A DNA stretch of 64,000 nt from Trileptium ribeirensis (lineage: Eukaryota; Nematoda; Enoplea; Enoplida; Thoracostomopsidae), in contig JASANE010021268.1 of the NCBI GenBank assembly GCA_030248225.1, forward strand, positions 1 through 64,000, given 5' to 3'. The notes under the pieces were generated by a model. It did not search any database. It was not told the DNA's origin and was given only the letters and a program-made list of their open reading frames with translations. The translations under genes and the position numbers were made by a program. Below, piece after piece: positions 60,901 through 63,090 of the stretch (within the stretch, counting starts at the first letter, position 1; every line of letters begins with the position of its first letter).

Positions 60901-61606
60901 GTGTAATTAGGATACTTCCTTATGCTGTAGATTCTCGGAACAAGGACGATTAGTGCAGACTGTTATTCATTGAAATGAAATACTCTCCAAGACTGCTTAA
61001 CATCATTATAGTGTATGAACGATCCAGCAATGAGTCAATAATTATTGCTAAACAGCTGTTTGTCAAAGCAAACATAGTACCGAAGATTCTGCAGGATGCC
61101 TTGCGTATTATTTGAGCACCATGTCTGCAGAATGAAATATCGCATGCAACCAAGGAAACTTTTGTCACAACTGAAGGTTAAATCGCAGATGCCCGCTACG
61201 ACTCGGATGGATCTATAATATCAGTTAGTTGTGAGACAGCACCTACCAGTAGTCACAAAATACCACCAAACTCCTTCAAATTGGTGACGGGTTGTGTTGA
61301 ATTACCGTCAGCAACAAAGGTGGTTACGTCTTGGTAATGTTATCCGATAGTCCAATGGAAATATAAGTTCTGATGTTTTGTTGCGTTTATTCGGCTTTGA
61401 AGGTTGTTCACGAAGCTCTATTTTGAACCTCGATATGGTGAATGAGCGTAGAGAACCTTCAATGTAACGTAATTATTGCTAACGTAAGTGTAGCTTTTAA
61501 AATTATATTTGATAAATATTTTATAACGATAACTTGTTTTAGGCTGGTCAAAATTGAAACCGTCAAAGGGTTTGGAGCAGTTCTTGAAGTTTGCGGCAAC
61601 GCTGAG
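10612..61606 (+). CDS. RELCH: RELCH homologue (LisH, coiled-coil and HEAT-repeat protein; RAB11/OSBP partner), 24 modelled exons, 3' end outside the window
   Basis: I assembled 24 exons with canonical GT-AG borders. Their phases agree at every junction and give 1,158 codons without a stop; known vertebrate RELCH is about 1,200 residues. Recognisable landmarks are 'TALEFHTELLESGREL' (exon 2), 'VLEFELRKAKETIRALR' (3-4), the LisH 'ERALNFLVNEYLL' (7), 'DDWDEVGLNIPRPSDL' (8), 'SLPHIVPNVLL' (12), 'ILTGCVAFARAAGS' and 'ELLPQCWEQ' (14), 'INHKYAERRLLVAE' (15), then HEAT-type helices to exon 24. In vertebrates the protein acts on the cytosolic face of recycling endosomes, binding RAB11 and OSBP in cholesterol transfer to the trans-Golgi. 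Introns run from a few hundred bases to 5.5 kb and are full of repeats. The last 150-250 residues are not found and probably lie to the right. The start at 10612 is the first ATG of the open frame and is the least certain part. Confidence 0.88.
10847..13097. other. Intron 1, left part: nothing recognised
   Basis: Intron of 5.5 kb, the longest in the gene model. In this left portion I see no coding frame, tandem array or element that I can name. Confidence 0.45.
13098..13687 (+). pseudogene. LINE relic: RNase H domain and C-terminal zinc-knuckle region
   Basis: The frame 'SSDSQAVIKAI' is followed, after a one-base shift near 13218, by 'IPKHSDFTGNEIADDLAKRG', which is the signature of RNase H domains in I/Jockey/R1-type LINEs. 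The Trp expected before IPKH is a TGA stop. Further down, 'ITRHCLLHKHFNNM' and 'NSCNWCLNEVGTSLHLILKC' resemble the C-terminal CxxC-H-C motif of such elements. At least two frameshifts and several stops make this a dead copy lying in intron 1. Confidence 0.82.
13688..15000. other. Intron 1, middle part: nothing firm
   Basis: AT-rich sequence. The stretch near 14550-14680 has an 'aaattttagc'-rich composition seen again near 21.1, 24.55, 30.3, 52.65 and 63.7 kb, suggesting old dispersed repeats, but the edges cannot be set. Confidence 0.4.
15003..15090. repeat. CCGGAA-rich dispersed element fragment
   Basis: Multiple 'ccggaac' words in both orientations after 'cagggaataaccgg'. Similar clusters occur at 30997-31092 and 32086-32157. 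This word pattern is typical of the ends of certain DNA-transposon-derived repeats; the class is uncertain. Confidence 0.6.
15770..16150. repeat. Two to three diverged ~160-bp units rich in TAATTAGCTAATTAG
   Basis: The pair 'ctgatcacgaatatgatattttcgaatctctaa' and 'ctgatcatgaatatttgacttttaaacctctat' lies about 157 bp apart, each followed by 'gctaattagt..'. The same AT palindrome-rich words recur near 29140 and 29570. Confidence 0.6.
16353..16589 (+). CDS. RELCH: RELCH exon 2 (N-terminal LisH-like segment)
   Basis: Residues 79-157. It contains 'DAIAKLLLAEKFILTALEF', then 'HTELLESGREL' and 'LRDYFSNP', the N-terminal LisH-like helix pair of RELCH and the strongest early landmark. The acceptor is 'ttgctatttag'. 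I chose the donor at 16590 ('c|gtaagt') over the weaker 'cag|gtgggc' at 16490, because only the former fits the phase of exon 3 at a good acceptor. The exon then includes a Gly-rich linker, as in the vertebrate protein. Confidence 0.88.
16590..19003. other. Intron 2: short ~20-bp imperfect repeat near 17480-17565, otherwise nothing
   Basis: Four imperfect copies of 'ggtgtagcccccgactt' lie near 17480-17565, next to a C-rich run at 17406. No coding frame or known element is evident in the remaining 2.3 kb. Confidence 0.5.
19004..19093 (+). CDS. RELCH: RELCH exon 3 (Ser-rich linker before the coiled coil)
   Basis: Encodes 'RSSSIQTFDSIDDLAPSDDG' and then 'ERKLDDKVA', which matches the RELCH pattern 'SISTLDSLD...SDDG...DEKVA'. 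The acceptor is 'gtaatgttttag'; two leading bases complete Gln with exon 2. The donor is 'cgg|gtaaga', leaving one base for exon 4. Confidence 0.87.
19680..20560. repeat. Dispersed repeat family, two partial tandem copies in intron 3
   Basis: The phrase 'gtacccttcacggaa(g/a)caaggtt' occurs at 19861 and 20221, a variant occurs near 20543, and 'acttggggttttc' and 'ccatggt(t/g)ccatggg' follow at matching distances. Related copies lie at 21785-22145 and 8880-9090. No protein-coding capacity is seen. Confidence 0.75.
20713..20787 (+). CDS. RELCH: RELCH exon 4 (coiled-coil segment)
   Basis: Encodes 'VLEFELRKAKETIRALRNQL' plus 'TLATT', a heptad-rich helix nearly identical in pattern to vertebrate RELCH. 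The acceptor is 'taccattttag' and the donor 'actg|gtacgt'. The alternative donor four bases downstream ('gtaaat') would break the frame with exon 5. Confidence 0.9.
21785..22145. repeat. Another copy of the dispersed family seen near 20 kb and 9 kb
   Basis: It shares 'gtgtgtgatcggccataa(c/t)t(c/t)gggaacgactta' with 19706-19741, then 'cccgtcacggaagcaaggttattttt' and 'ttacgtcctaggaggttgattgctt'. It lies in intron 4 (20788-23350), which otherwise holds only AT-rich sequence and a poorly resolved repeat near 20870-21240. Confidence 0.72.
22146..23350. other. Intron 4, right part: nothing firm
   Basis: No exon-like segment fits between exons 4 and 5, since their phases join directly. The open frames near 22521-22892 have no recognisable motif and sit in 'aaatttttaa'-rich repeat-like sequence. 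Confidence 0.4.
23351..23658 (+). CDS. RELCH: RELCH exon 5 (low-complexity linker)
   Basis: Encodes about 103 residues rich in Ser, Asn, Thr and Ala ('SSSMYSCGANNSSQNATAND', 'IMALAATTTSTAIATT'). This is a presumed disordered linker between the first coiled coil and the LisH. The acceptor 'gtattttag' is strong and the donor is 'cag|gtgagt'. The phases join exon 4 (phase 1) and exon 6 (phase 0). It is much longer than the corresponding vertebrate segment, so it is supported by frame and splice sites, not homology. Confidence 0.7.
24104..24175 (+). CDS. RELCH: RELCH exon 6 (small linker exon)
   Basis: Seventy-two bases in phase 0-0 encoding 'NGTSPAELVNIAEPLGAMKS' and 'AKTR'. The acceptor 'gaattcctttag' is good, but the donor 'cgt|gtaccg' is weak. 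Skipping it would keep the frame, so it could be a cassette exon. It is accepted because the frame stays open across both borders. Confidence 0.55.
24176..25364. other. Intron 6: no feature recognised
   Basis: Contains a short 'aaaatttgggcaaaat'-rich stretch near 24550-24720 like other old repeats in the window. No exon or named element is seen. Confidence 0.4.
25365..25493 (+). CDS. RELCH: RELCH exon 7 (canonical LisH motif)
   Basis: Encodes 43 residues: 'PIKPHEERALNFLVNEYLLQ', then 'HNFKLTAVTFSEENQDQ'. This is the LisH motif of RELCH, a dimerisation element with the pattern L..LV.EYLL...F..TA..F. The acceptor is 'ccgtattgcag' and the donor 'cag|gtaagc', both phase 0. Among the best-conserved exons. 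Confidence 0.93.
25494..28092. other. Intron 7: no gene; one relic TIR element near its right part
   Basis: About 2.6 kb of AT-rich sequence. A near-duplicate pair ('cacacctatatagctc' at 26248 and 26419) suggests a diverged repeat. A partial element ending in 'ctggcgggtactg' is noted separately. Confidence 0.45.
27585..27652. mobile_element. Relic of a CAGTAC(C/G)CGCCA-TIR miniature element
   Basis: The right end 'gtctggcgggtactg', followed by TA, is the inverted form of 'cagtacgcgcca' at 41573 and 28548. The left end is degraded ('atatgcgccag'). Confidence 0.45.
28093..28293 (+). CDS. RELCH: RELCH exon 8 (conserved motif after LisH)
   Basis: Encodes 67 residues beginning 'DFDDWDEVGLNIPRPSDLVS' followed by 'LYREYG', the signature segment directly after the RELCH LisH. 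It ends in 'FFEDELESTSTILNRL', the start of a coiled coil. The acceptor is 'tatttttatag' and the donor 'ttg|gtaagt'. Phase 0 on both sides. Confidence 0.94.
28294..28834. other. Intron 8: one left end of a CAGTACGCGCCA element, otherwise nothing
   Basis: The sequence 'tacagtacgcgccagaactg' at 28546 is the terminal motif of the miniature family seen at 41573-41706. No matching right end was found. Confidence 0.45.
28835..28923 (+). CDS. RELCH: RELCH exon 9 (coiled coil)
   Basis: Encodes 'NEENSLLLSKNTTLNEEIDS' and 'LTQENSLLQ', a clear leucine-heptad coiled coil equivalent to the second coiled coil of RELCH. The acceptor is 'tattgttccag' and the donor 'caaaa|gtatgt'. It leaves two bases (AA), which are completed to Lys by exon 10. 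Confidence 0.9.
28979..29770. repeat. Tandem pair of ~380-bp repeats, 421 bp apart, in intron 9
   Basis: 'gggagtaaaaaggtcgatgtccgtccgtt' occurs at 28990 and 29411. Similarity continues through 'ctcaagaaccactgaac(c/t)gatt', 'gcctatcatgtcagagtgtg' and 'caatgtagttacaagaacat' to about 29360 and 29770. The first copy is preceded by 'ttgagcggagcgaggcgaag', a GC-rich motif of repeat type. Some substitutions separate the copies. Confidence 0.88.
29771..30919. other. Intron 9, middle: nothing recognised
   Basis: AT-rich DNA with 'aattttagc'-type old repeat words near 30220-30350. No exon-like frame is supported. Confidence 0.4.
30920..30966. repeat. (TA)n microsatellite
   Basis: Nearly pure TA dinucleotides with two small interruptions in intron 9. 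Confidence 0.9.
30997..32157. mobile_element. Possible CCGGAA-ended DNA element (ends at 30997-31092 and 32086-32157)
   Basis: The left cluster 'gtaaccggaattccggtttcgg' with 'ccggaaccggaattccgg' and the right cluster 'ccggatccggttt..ccggttccttc..ccggttat' lie 1.1 kb apart, in roughly inverted orientation ('gtaaccgg' versus 'ccggttat'). This could be one element with the two clusters as ends, or two separate fragments. No transposase frame is seen between them. Confidence 0.45.
32158..33119. other. Intron 9, right part: nothing recognised
   Basis: A weak internal duplication is visible ('ataacctaaaatgttgggtgacc' near 32713 and 'ataacctgaaatattggttgac' near 32765). No coding segment. Confidence 0.45.
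33120..33419 (+). CDS. RELCH: RELCH exon 10 (end of coiled coil and linker)
   Basis: The first base completes Lys, then 'ELEKC' continues the helix. The remainder is a Ser/His/Thr-rich linker ('SHIRSQQHNTLNNTCYTVTS', 'HHSPHHGTS') ending 'GPDDWESK'. The acceptor is 'gaaaatgtttttag' and the donor 'aaaag|gtaata'. The phases match on both sides (2 in, 2 out). The linker itself shows little conservation, as in other RELCH proteins. Confidence 0.75.
33420..35061. other. Intron 10: partial direct repeat at 34020-34300, otherwise nothing
   Basis: 'ctcgacaaccgttcgtgctat(t/c)tcgg' occurs at 34033 and 34198 and is followed in both by 'cacgttttctaaa'. The unit is about 165-175 bp. No coding segment. Confidence 0.6.
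35062..35161 (+). CDS. RELCH: RELCH exon 11 (first helix of the C-terminal region)
   Basis: The first base completes Arg, then 'NVSSSFTNELLSSVASSCSC' and 'VGAVGDEQILINE'. It occupies the place of the vertebrate segment 'FHQALLSFCRMSADSR', with similar spacing of hydrophobic residues. The acceptor is 'atttattttcag' and the donor 'gag|gtgaga' (phase 0). Homology is moderate; frame and position are strong. Confidence 0.77.
35276..35700. mobile_element. 3'-truncated copy of the AACGGAGCGAG-TIR element family (copy A)
   Basis: Starts 'ctagtaactagcaagcgagg' and 'atgaaacggagcgagcgtg'. It follows copies B (51317) and C (56667) through 'gtttaagcatctgtaacagg' and 'cgccgaaaacaactgataacg', then loses similarity near 35700. 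Confidence 0.72.
36090..36720 (+). pseudogene. LINE relic: reverse-transcriptase domain fragments
   Basis: Broken frames spell the early RT motifs: 'SSLLFPVTKTLE' (as in RPISLL..V.KTLE), 'NGFRKRHSTT' (QHGFR.G.ST), 'VGLDFISAFDTVHH' (D..KAFDTV.H), then 'QVGVLSSILFNIYMKSLPKP' (QGGVLSP.LFN.Y). Several frameshifts and stops lie between them. The YADD catalytic box seems lost or mutated. + strand, in intron 11. Confidence 0.8.
36721..38071. other. Intron 11, right part: possible LINE tail, otherwise nothing
   Basis: Sequence to about 36900 may continue the decayed LINE ('FALNLCARRLHSS'). A short telomere-like 'ccttagccttagcctaag' sits at 37928 and a poly-G run at 37971. No further features are supported. 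Confidence 0.4.
38072..38170 (+). CDS. RELCH: RELCH exon 12
   Basis: Encodes 'FDHLEIISLESLVTTLARSL' then 'PHIVPNVLLNKRD', matching the conserved RELCH block 'GRCLPHIVPNVLLAKRE'. The acceptor is 'ccttaattttag' and the donor 'gat|gtaagt', both phase 0. It starts the superhelical HEAT-like region. Confidence 0.92.
38935..39690. mobile_element. Possible DNA-transposon-like repeat with ACAGGGTGTCCAC end
   Basis: 'tatacagggtgtccacgcc' at 38933 resembles transposon termini. An approximate inverse 'tggtagacactctgagtgt' sits at 39671. No transposase frame is visible. Weak call. Confidence 0.3.
40224..40360. repeat. Isolated degenerate fragment of the 5' satellite unit
   Basis: 'cactgatctggaagagatctcttttgagggtgtgagatgattggaggtcc' aligns with the satellite core at 286-335 ('ccctgatctcgaagagatcggttttggggg..'). 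It continues through 'agactgtgagg' and 'gaagatggtgg' to the 'ccctt..gatt' motif, with many substitutions. It lies in intron 12, 35 kb from the array. Confidence 0.82.
40361..41572. other. Intron 12, middle: nothing recognised
   Basis: Open stretches near 40722-40946 and 41054-41284 have no motif I recognise and do not fit between exons 12 and 13, whose protein sequence is contiguous. Confidence 0.4.
41573..41706. mobile_element. 134-bp MITE-like element with CAGTAC(G/C)CGCCA terminal inverted repeats
   Basis: The left end 'cagtacgcgccacaa' and the right end 'tttttggcgggtactg' are inverted repeats with one mismatch in the first 12 bases; TA follows the right end. The interior has 'cgagcgagtctcgagc' and 'ccagcgagtcgcgag'. 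It is too short to code for anything. Confidence 0.78.
41943..42325. mobile_element. 383-bp MITE-like element with GGGCTCTCCA terminal inverted repeats
   Basis: It begins 'gggctctccaaatt' and ends 'gaatggagagccc'. The interior ('gaattttcaagtgcctcctggc', 'ccaatcggtccaaagtac', 'cctcgcaaaatttt') is shared with the longer copy at 55073-55568. It ends about 90 bases before exon 13. Confidence 0.82.
42413..42525 (+). CDS. RELCH: RELCH exon 13 (HEAT region)
   Basis: Encodes 'ELIPLILSVTLLHPDKRQRD' and 'ALLNMMFNLIKKPTAEQ', closely matching RELCH 'ELIPLILCTACLHPEPKERDQLL'. The acceptor is 'ttctggttttag' and the donor 'aaag|gtttgt'. Phase 2; the leftover AG is completed to Arg by exon 14. Confidence 0.94.
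42600..44105. repeat. 39-bp minisatellite, about 38 copies, in intron 13
   Basis: The consensus 'agctatatagggtatcggag' plus 'gagcgtcgtggaaaattct' repeats every 39 bp. Because 39 is a multiple of three, long frames stay open and read as a 13-residue repeat (SSYIGYRRSVVEN type), for example 42528-43076 and 43477-43878. Internal higher-order duplication is visible: the block near 42990-43140 recurs near 43210-43370. These frames are not in the frame of exon 13, which meets a stop soon after its donor. Confidence 0.95.
44527..44617 (+). CDS. RELCH: RELCH exon 14 (HEAT region, most conserved block)
   Basis: Encodes 'RQVILTGCVAFARAAGSMKV' and 'ETELLPQCWEQ', almost matching the vertebrate pattern 'RQMILTGCVAFARHVGP...ELLPQCWEQ'. 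The acceptor is 'ttgtttctag' and the donor 'cag|gttagc', phase 0 out. Confidence 0.95.
44771..45123. repeat. 71-bp tandem repeat, five copies, in intron 14
   Basis: 'tcaaacgaagaacggtcac' recurs at 44771, 44842, 44913, 44984 and 45055, exactly 71 bp apart. Each is followed by 'ggcgaggtt.ttaacaaaaa' and 'caatttttgttgcgaac'. Copies differ by a few bases. Confidence 0.95.
45124..46365. other. Intron 14, remainder: nothing firm
   Basis: Two loosely similar passages ('tcatataagatgattcgacgcgctga' at 45187 and 'tcatataaggtaacttgagacgctga' near 45339) suggest a further diverged repeat. A 'ggacgttataacgttc' palindrome occurs at 45927 and again near 49957. No coding segment. Confidence 0.45.
46366..46437 (+). 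CDS. RELCH: RELCH exon 15 (HEAT region)
   Basis: Encodes 'INHKYAERRLLVAETCGALA' and 'RYLH', matching RELCH 'INHKYPERRLLVAESCGALAPYL'. The acceptor is 'aaatctttttttag' and the donor 'cat|gtaagt', phase 0-0. Confidence 0.95.
46438..47811. other. Intron 15: nothing recognised
   Basis: AT-rich sequence of 1.37 kb without exon-like or repeat structure that I can define. Confidence 0.4.
47812..47952 (+). CDS. RELCH: RELCH exon 16 (HEAT region); parent of a tandem duplication
   Basis: Encodes 'PNVISSLVLSMLNQVCLEDK', 'TESVREAAVRSLAVASVYIE' and 'DADKFQQ', matching RELCH 'IRSSLVLSMLQQMLMEDKADLVREAVIKSL'. The acceptor is 'aaattttacag' and the donor 'cag|gtaagtg'. Phase 0-0. Its 3' three-quarters plus the following 36 intron bases are repeated three more times. 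Confidence 0.93.
47845..48430. repeat. 148-bp tandem duplication of exon 16 3' part plus donor site (four copies)
   Basis: Copies end at their 'caacag' on 47952, 48100, 48248 and 48399 (spacing 148, 148, 151). The unit runs from 'tcgatgttgaatcaag' in the exon through the donor to 'ggcccaaaatt'. Copies 2-4 keep the open frame ('TESVREAAVR..LAV...YIEDADKFQQ') but have no acceptor compatible with exon 15 (phase 0). The donor is intact in copy 2, changed to 'gtaact' in copy 3 and destroyed ('atacgt') in copy 4. They are therefore most likely untranslated pseudo-exons in intron 16. Confidence 0.95.
48838..48984 (+). CDS. RELCH: RELCH exon 17 (HEAT region)
   Basis: Encodes 'KMLLDADEQVSGAARQKLLP' and 'SFAHWSLEIGRF', parallel to RELCH 'LLLSALGDPSERVVSATHQVFLPAYAAWTTEL' in spacing. 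The acceptor is 'gatttgacccag' and the donor 'cag|gttagt', phase 0-0. The protein is a few residues shorter here than in vertebrates. Confidence 0.88.
49075..49202. mobile_element. 128-bp MITE-like element with CAGTCACGGACA terminal inverted repeats
   Basis: The left end 'cagtcacggacaaaaata', preceded by TA, and the right end 'tatttctgttcgtgactag' are imperfect inverted repeats. This resembles Tc1/mariner-type miniature elements. A left-end fragment of a related copy lies at 49753. Confidence 0.7.
49448..49613 (+). CDS. RELCH: RELCH exon 18 (HEAT region)
   Basis: Encodes 'ANESLLSTYFNCLITLAAQL', then 'YWSVLSTGLY' and 'GLPEIEG'. It corresponds to the RELCH segment around 'LHMYLSALQSLIPSLFALVL...VPQIE'. 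The acceptor is 'gccttttttcag' and the donor 'gaag|gtaagc', leaving one base. Confidence 0.87.
49753..49835. mobile_element. Fragment of CAGTCAC-type miniature element
   Basis: 'acagtcaccgacaataataagtg', preceded by TA, matches the left end of the element at 49075, with a shared interior ('aacgcaacagaacgttagaacg'). The right end is missing. Confidence 0.55.
50151..50310 (+). CDS. RELCH: RELCH exon 19 (HEAT region)
   Basis: Encodes 'SLENIWILCGDPVRLRALTV', 'LYDRHVNEEWYQTWNALDYV'. It matches RELCH around 'TIIGSREQLAVLLQLYDYQLEQEGTTGWESLLWVV'. The acceptor is 'ccaaatttttag' and the donor 'atac|gtaagt'. Phase 1 in, phase 2 out. Confidence 0.9.
50810..50985 (+). CDS. RELCH: RELCH exon 20 (HEAT region)
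   Basis: The first base completes Thr, then 'MSNVLNCLDRLNVSVLKVLQ', 'KSIQFLNLICRLFGRP', ending 'VNKGETS'. It corresponds to RELCH 'EFSRFFWRLCRTFGKIF'. The acceptor is 'ttttaatttcag' and the donor 'gca|gtaagt'. It ends with one base (A) of a codon, which decides how exon 21 copies may be used. Confidence 0.88.
51317..52378. mobile_element. Full-length copy (B) of the AACGGAGCGAG-TIR element, ~1.06 kb
   Basis: The left end 'agtaactcgcaag..gtgaaacggggcgag' and the right end 'ggctcgcttcgttctctccgtttcagtta' form imperfect inverted repeats. The interior shares many blocks with copy C at 56667-57478 and copy A at 35276, for example 'cgccgaaaacaactgataacgc' and 'tggtacccgtatggccatatttggcaaa'. No long frame was found, so it is non-autonomous. 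Confidence 0.8.
52379..53302. other. Intron 20, right part: nothing firm
   Basis: Contains 'ctgacgagtactgta' near 52457, a possible relic end of another miniature element. Otherwise no feature. Confidence 0.4.
53303..53421 (+). CDS. RELCH: RELCH exon 21 (copy 1 of a seven-copy exon array)
   Basis: The first two bases complete Lys with exon 20, then 'QSLTSQVTTLPGAADLINEP' and 'ISHACLPVFIAGVLAAYST'. The end corresponds to the RELCH block 'VPIYATGVLTCY'. The acceptor is 'tatatattgcag' and the donor 'acg|gttagt' (phase 0), joining directly to 'EHDKREL' of exon 22. Six diverged copies of its last ~99 bases plus a 15-base spacer follow immediately. Confidence 0.87.
53323..54130. repeat. Seven-copy tandem array of exon 21 (about 114-bp units)
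   Basis: Units begin at 53323, 53437, 53550, 53664, 53780, 53895 and 54009. All carry the 'GAADLINEPISHACLPVFIAG'-type coding stretch and end 'caacg|gttagt', except copy 6, which ends 'cagca|gttagt'. Copies 1, 3, 4 and 6 are open throughout. Copies 2 and 7 share a one-base loss in 'cccaggcagcag', and copy 5 has an extra T that creates a stop. Between copies is only a ~16-base 'gttagtttaattctag'. The array ends in 'aggaaatatctttttatcag|gtgaga' near 54162. Confidence 0.95.
54163..55072. other. Intron 21, middle: nothing firm
   Basis: Includes a small duplicated motif 'tagcctagtaatactgtttt' at 54612 and 54657. No coding segment between exons 21 and 22. Confidence 0.45.
55073..55568. mobile_element. 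496-bp element with GGGCT(C/A)TCCA terminal inverted repeats
   Basis: It begins 'gggctatccaaattgg' and ends 'aaatggagagccc'. Its interior is shared with 41943-42325. It carries an internal partial duplication: 'gcgtttcc(a/g)t.atgatttttaaacc..ttttctt' and 'gcgcctc' occur twice near 55350 and 55460, which explains its greater length. Confidence 0.8.
55770..55876 (+). CDS. RELCH: RELCH exon 22 (HEAT region)
   Basis: Encodes 'EHDKRELVRYLKWCVLEYAD' and 'VYGPREALLVGFSQL', matching RELCH 'EEDRKLLVGFLEDVMTLLSLSHAPLDSLKASF' in length and pattern. The acceptor is 'ctatttcatttcag' and the donor 'ctgac|gtacgt'. Leaves two bases (AC). Confidence 0.92.
56141..56474. repeat. Tandem duplication, two 166-bp copies, in intron 22
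   Basis: 'attgtatcatgtcatttatggg' at 56141 and 'attgtattatgtcattcatggg' at 56307 start two copies that stay about 90% alike through 'cagctggggtatacc' to 'gacgatcaaattttga'. Confidence 0.93.
56667..57478. mobile_element. Copy C of the AACGGAGCGAG-TIR element, ~0.8 kb
   Basis: Left end 'ctagtaactcgtaagcaagg' and 'gtgaaatggagcatgcgtg'; right end 'gaaacttcgctcgctccgtttcaa'. It shares its interior with copy B but has deletions. It is non-coding in practice; its open frames are not shared with the other copies. Confidence 0.8.
57479..58069. other. Intron 22, right part: nothing firm
   Basis: A 'ttttgtggcgggtacgctgta' at 57640 resembles the right end of the CAGTAC-type miniature element, degraded. 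No other feature. Confidence 0.4.
58070..58252 (+). CDS. RELCH: RELCH exon 23 (HEAT repeat)
   Basis: Encodes 'CDQALVLDAIWDFLVHASPG', 'IRRFVASVFYVTAKHVGETL' and 'KIVPGLVTLASDQN'. It matches RELCH 'LLLTVLWYGVVHTSALVRCTAARMFELL' and 'RVVPALITLSSD'. The acceptor is 'gtttttgtag' and the donor 'aatca|gtaagt'. Phase 2 in, phase 2 out. Confidence 0.94.
58253..59880. other. Intron 23, left part: nothing recognised
   Basis: About 1.6 kb of AT-rich sequence without a definable repeat or coding segment. Confidence 0.4.
59881..60245. mobile_element. G-rich repeat with inverted ends (about 365 bp)
   Basis: The left end 'ccctctggaaagtgggggg' and the right end 'ccccccactgtggagaggc' are approximately inverted. 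The interior is AT-rich, flanked by G-runs ('gtggggggggggaagttcggggtgc', 'ggggggacggacatggggg'). Likely a non-autonomous element; moderately uncertain. Confidence 0.5.
60510..60788. mobile_element. 279-bp MITE-like element with CAGTC(A/C)CGGTCA terminal inverted repeats
   Basis: The left end 'cagtcacggtcagaaatatt', preceded by TA, and the right end 'aattatttttgaccgggactg' are inverted repeats. This is the Tc1/mariner-like pattern, with a degraded TA on the right. It sits in intron 23. Confidence 0.78.
61543..61606 (+). CDS. RELCH: RELCH exon 24 (last exon recognised)
   Basis: The first base completes Gln with exon 23, then 'LVKIETVKGFGAVLEVCGNA' and 'E'. It fits RELCH 'SVRIATIPAFGTIMETVIQ'. 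The acceptor is 'aacttgttttag' and the donor 'gag|gtaaac' (phase 0). Short, but the phase and the match support it. Confidence 0.75.
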
Positions 61607-62890
61607 GTAAACGAATATGGATTTAGTGCTATTTCACTGGAGTTGTGCTTAGTGTCCCACAACAGGGATCCCAAATTCAAAGTCGGCTATGAACTCCAGG
61701 GAGGACCAAAAATCTATGGTTCCATAAATGTATGATGATGGGCTACATTGCGCTATTTCACTAACTTGCAACCTAATGTGGCATTGTTTTAATGGTAGAC
61801 TTGGAAAACATTCACTTTCTTTGTTTTAATATTATTTTAAAGAAATGACATCAAAACGTACTTAAGCATTCGTTTTTAACAAAGTTTATATACTCATCAC
61901 TTAACAGATATTATTGTTTATCGATGTCAAAATCTAAGCCCAGAGGATTGGTTTAGTGAGTGGTCACAGACAGACAAATAGATATCCCATATTCATCAAC
62001 AGAGTTGCGTACCAAGTCAGTGTTCTAAGAACATGAAAACCTGTATTTTGTTTCGAGATTCGATCTTTGTCCCTCTTTTAATAGTTCTACAGAGGCAAAT
62101 TACTGAGTGGTCGCCAATCAAGATTTTGTACGTCCGAAACATGAGCAAATTATTTTAATATTATATTTCTGATATATAACAGTAACGGACAGAAATAAAA
62201 CCAAAATGTGTGTCGAACCGTTTGTGCCGAAAAATTAAAAGTAGTTCTTCAGTTTTTTCTTAATCTTGAATTTTTCACGAACGATGACTTTCTCTTATTG
62301 CTGTTGGTGCTCTTATGTCACTCACTAAACTGCTGCCATCTGGGCCAGCCGAAAAGCAAAAAGATGGGCGCTGCCTGCAAATCGGTGTTGACTATGCGTG
62401 TTTGGTGACAATGTGATTTGTATTCTCTCTCTTTGTGTGTGTTTGTGTGTTATTCTATGTTTTAATATGTTATTTAACAGATTACAATAATGACTACTGT
62501 TGATTAAAAAAATGTTTTTATCCTACTGCGTTCGAAGGTGCAGTGAGACCAGCGCGCTCGAATGTGTTCGGTCGCACCTTTTATTATATGCGATCGAACT
62601 TTTAAATGAAAAATTATAAAAATAAGCAGATATATTAATAAAAAACGTAAATGTTATTCGGGAGTGTTCGTATTGCGTTCGAAAATATTGTTTTGTTCGA
62701 GGAGTTTTCGATGTTCTTTCGAAGTCTGTTTGGTCGAAGTCAGACAGTCATTTCTGACAGCGACCGTATGTTGCTAACTTTACGGCAGTTTCAGCAGCAC
62801 AGAATTTTGTTGGAAAGCTGTTTTAATTTTGTTTGAAATTGTTTGCACTCTTTTTTCTATTTTGTTGCAAAGCTGTTCGAAGTAGTAGCT
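61607..62890. other. Intron 24 or 3' region: next RELCH exon not found
   Basis: I searched by eye for a phase-0 exon equivalent to the remaining RELCH helices and found none. A CAGTAACGGACAGAAATA-type miniature end sits at 62181. The frame at 62651-62836 has no match and lies in repeat-like DNA. Confidence 0.5.
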
Positions 62891-63090
62891 GATGGATAAA
62901 CTTTGTTCGATGTTTGTTCGTTCGAGGGCGATAGGCATTTCAGGCGAATATTCTAAAATAGGTAATTAATTTCTGTTTTGTTGGAAAGATGTCTGAAGTA
63001 GTAGTTGGAGTAGTAGCTGATGGATAAACTTTGTTCGATGTTTGTTTGTTCGAAGGCGATAGTCATTTCAGGCGAATATTTTAGCCTAAG
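62864..63090. repeat. Tandem duplication, two ~115-120-bp copies
   Basis: 'gtagtagctgatggataaactttgttcgatgtttgt' occurs at 62883 and 63009. It continues through 'cgatag.catttcaggcgaatatt' in both, with few differences. Confidence 0.92.

Noticed and set aside
62651..62836. Frame with FEEFSMFFRSLFGRSQTVIS as the next RELCH exon
   Set aside because: No similarity to the expected helices, no proper acceptor in phase 0, and the surrounding sequence is repetitive.
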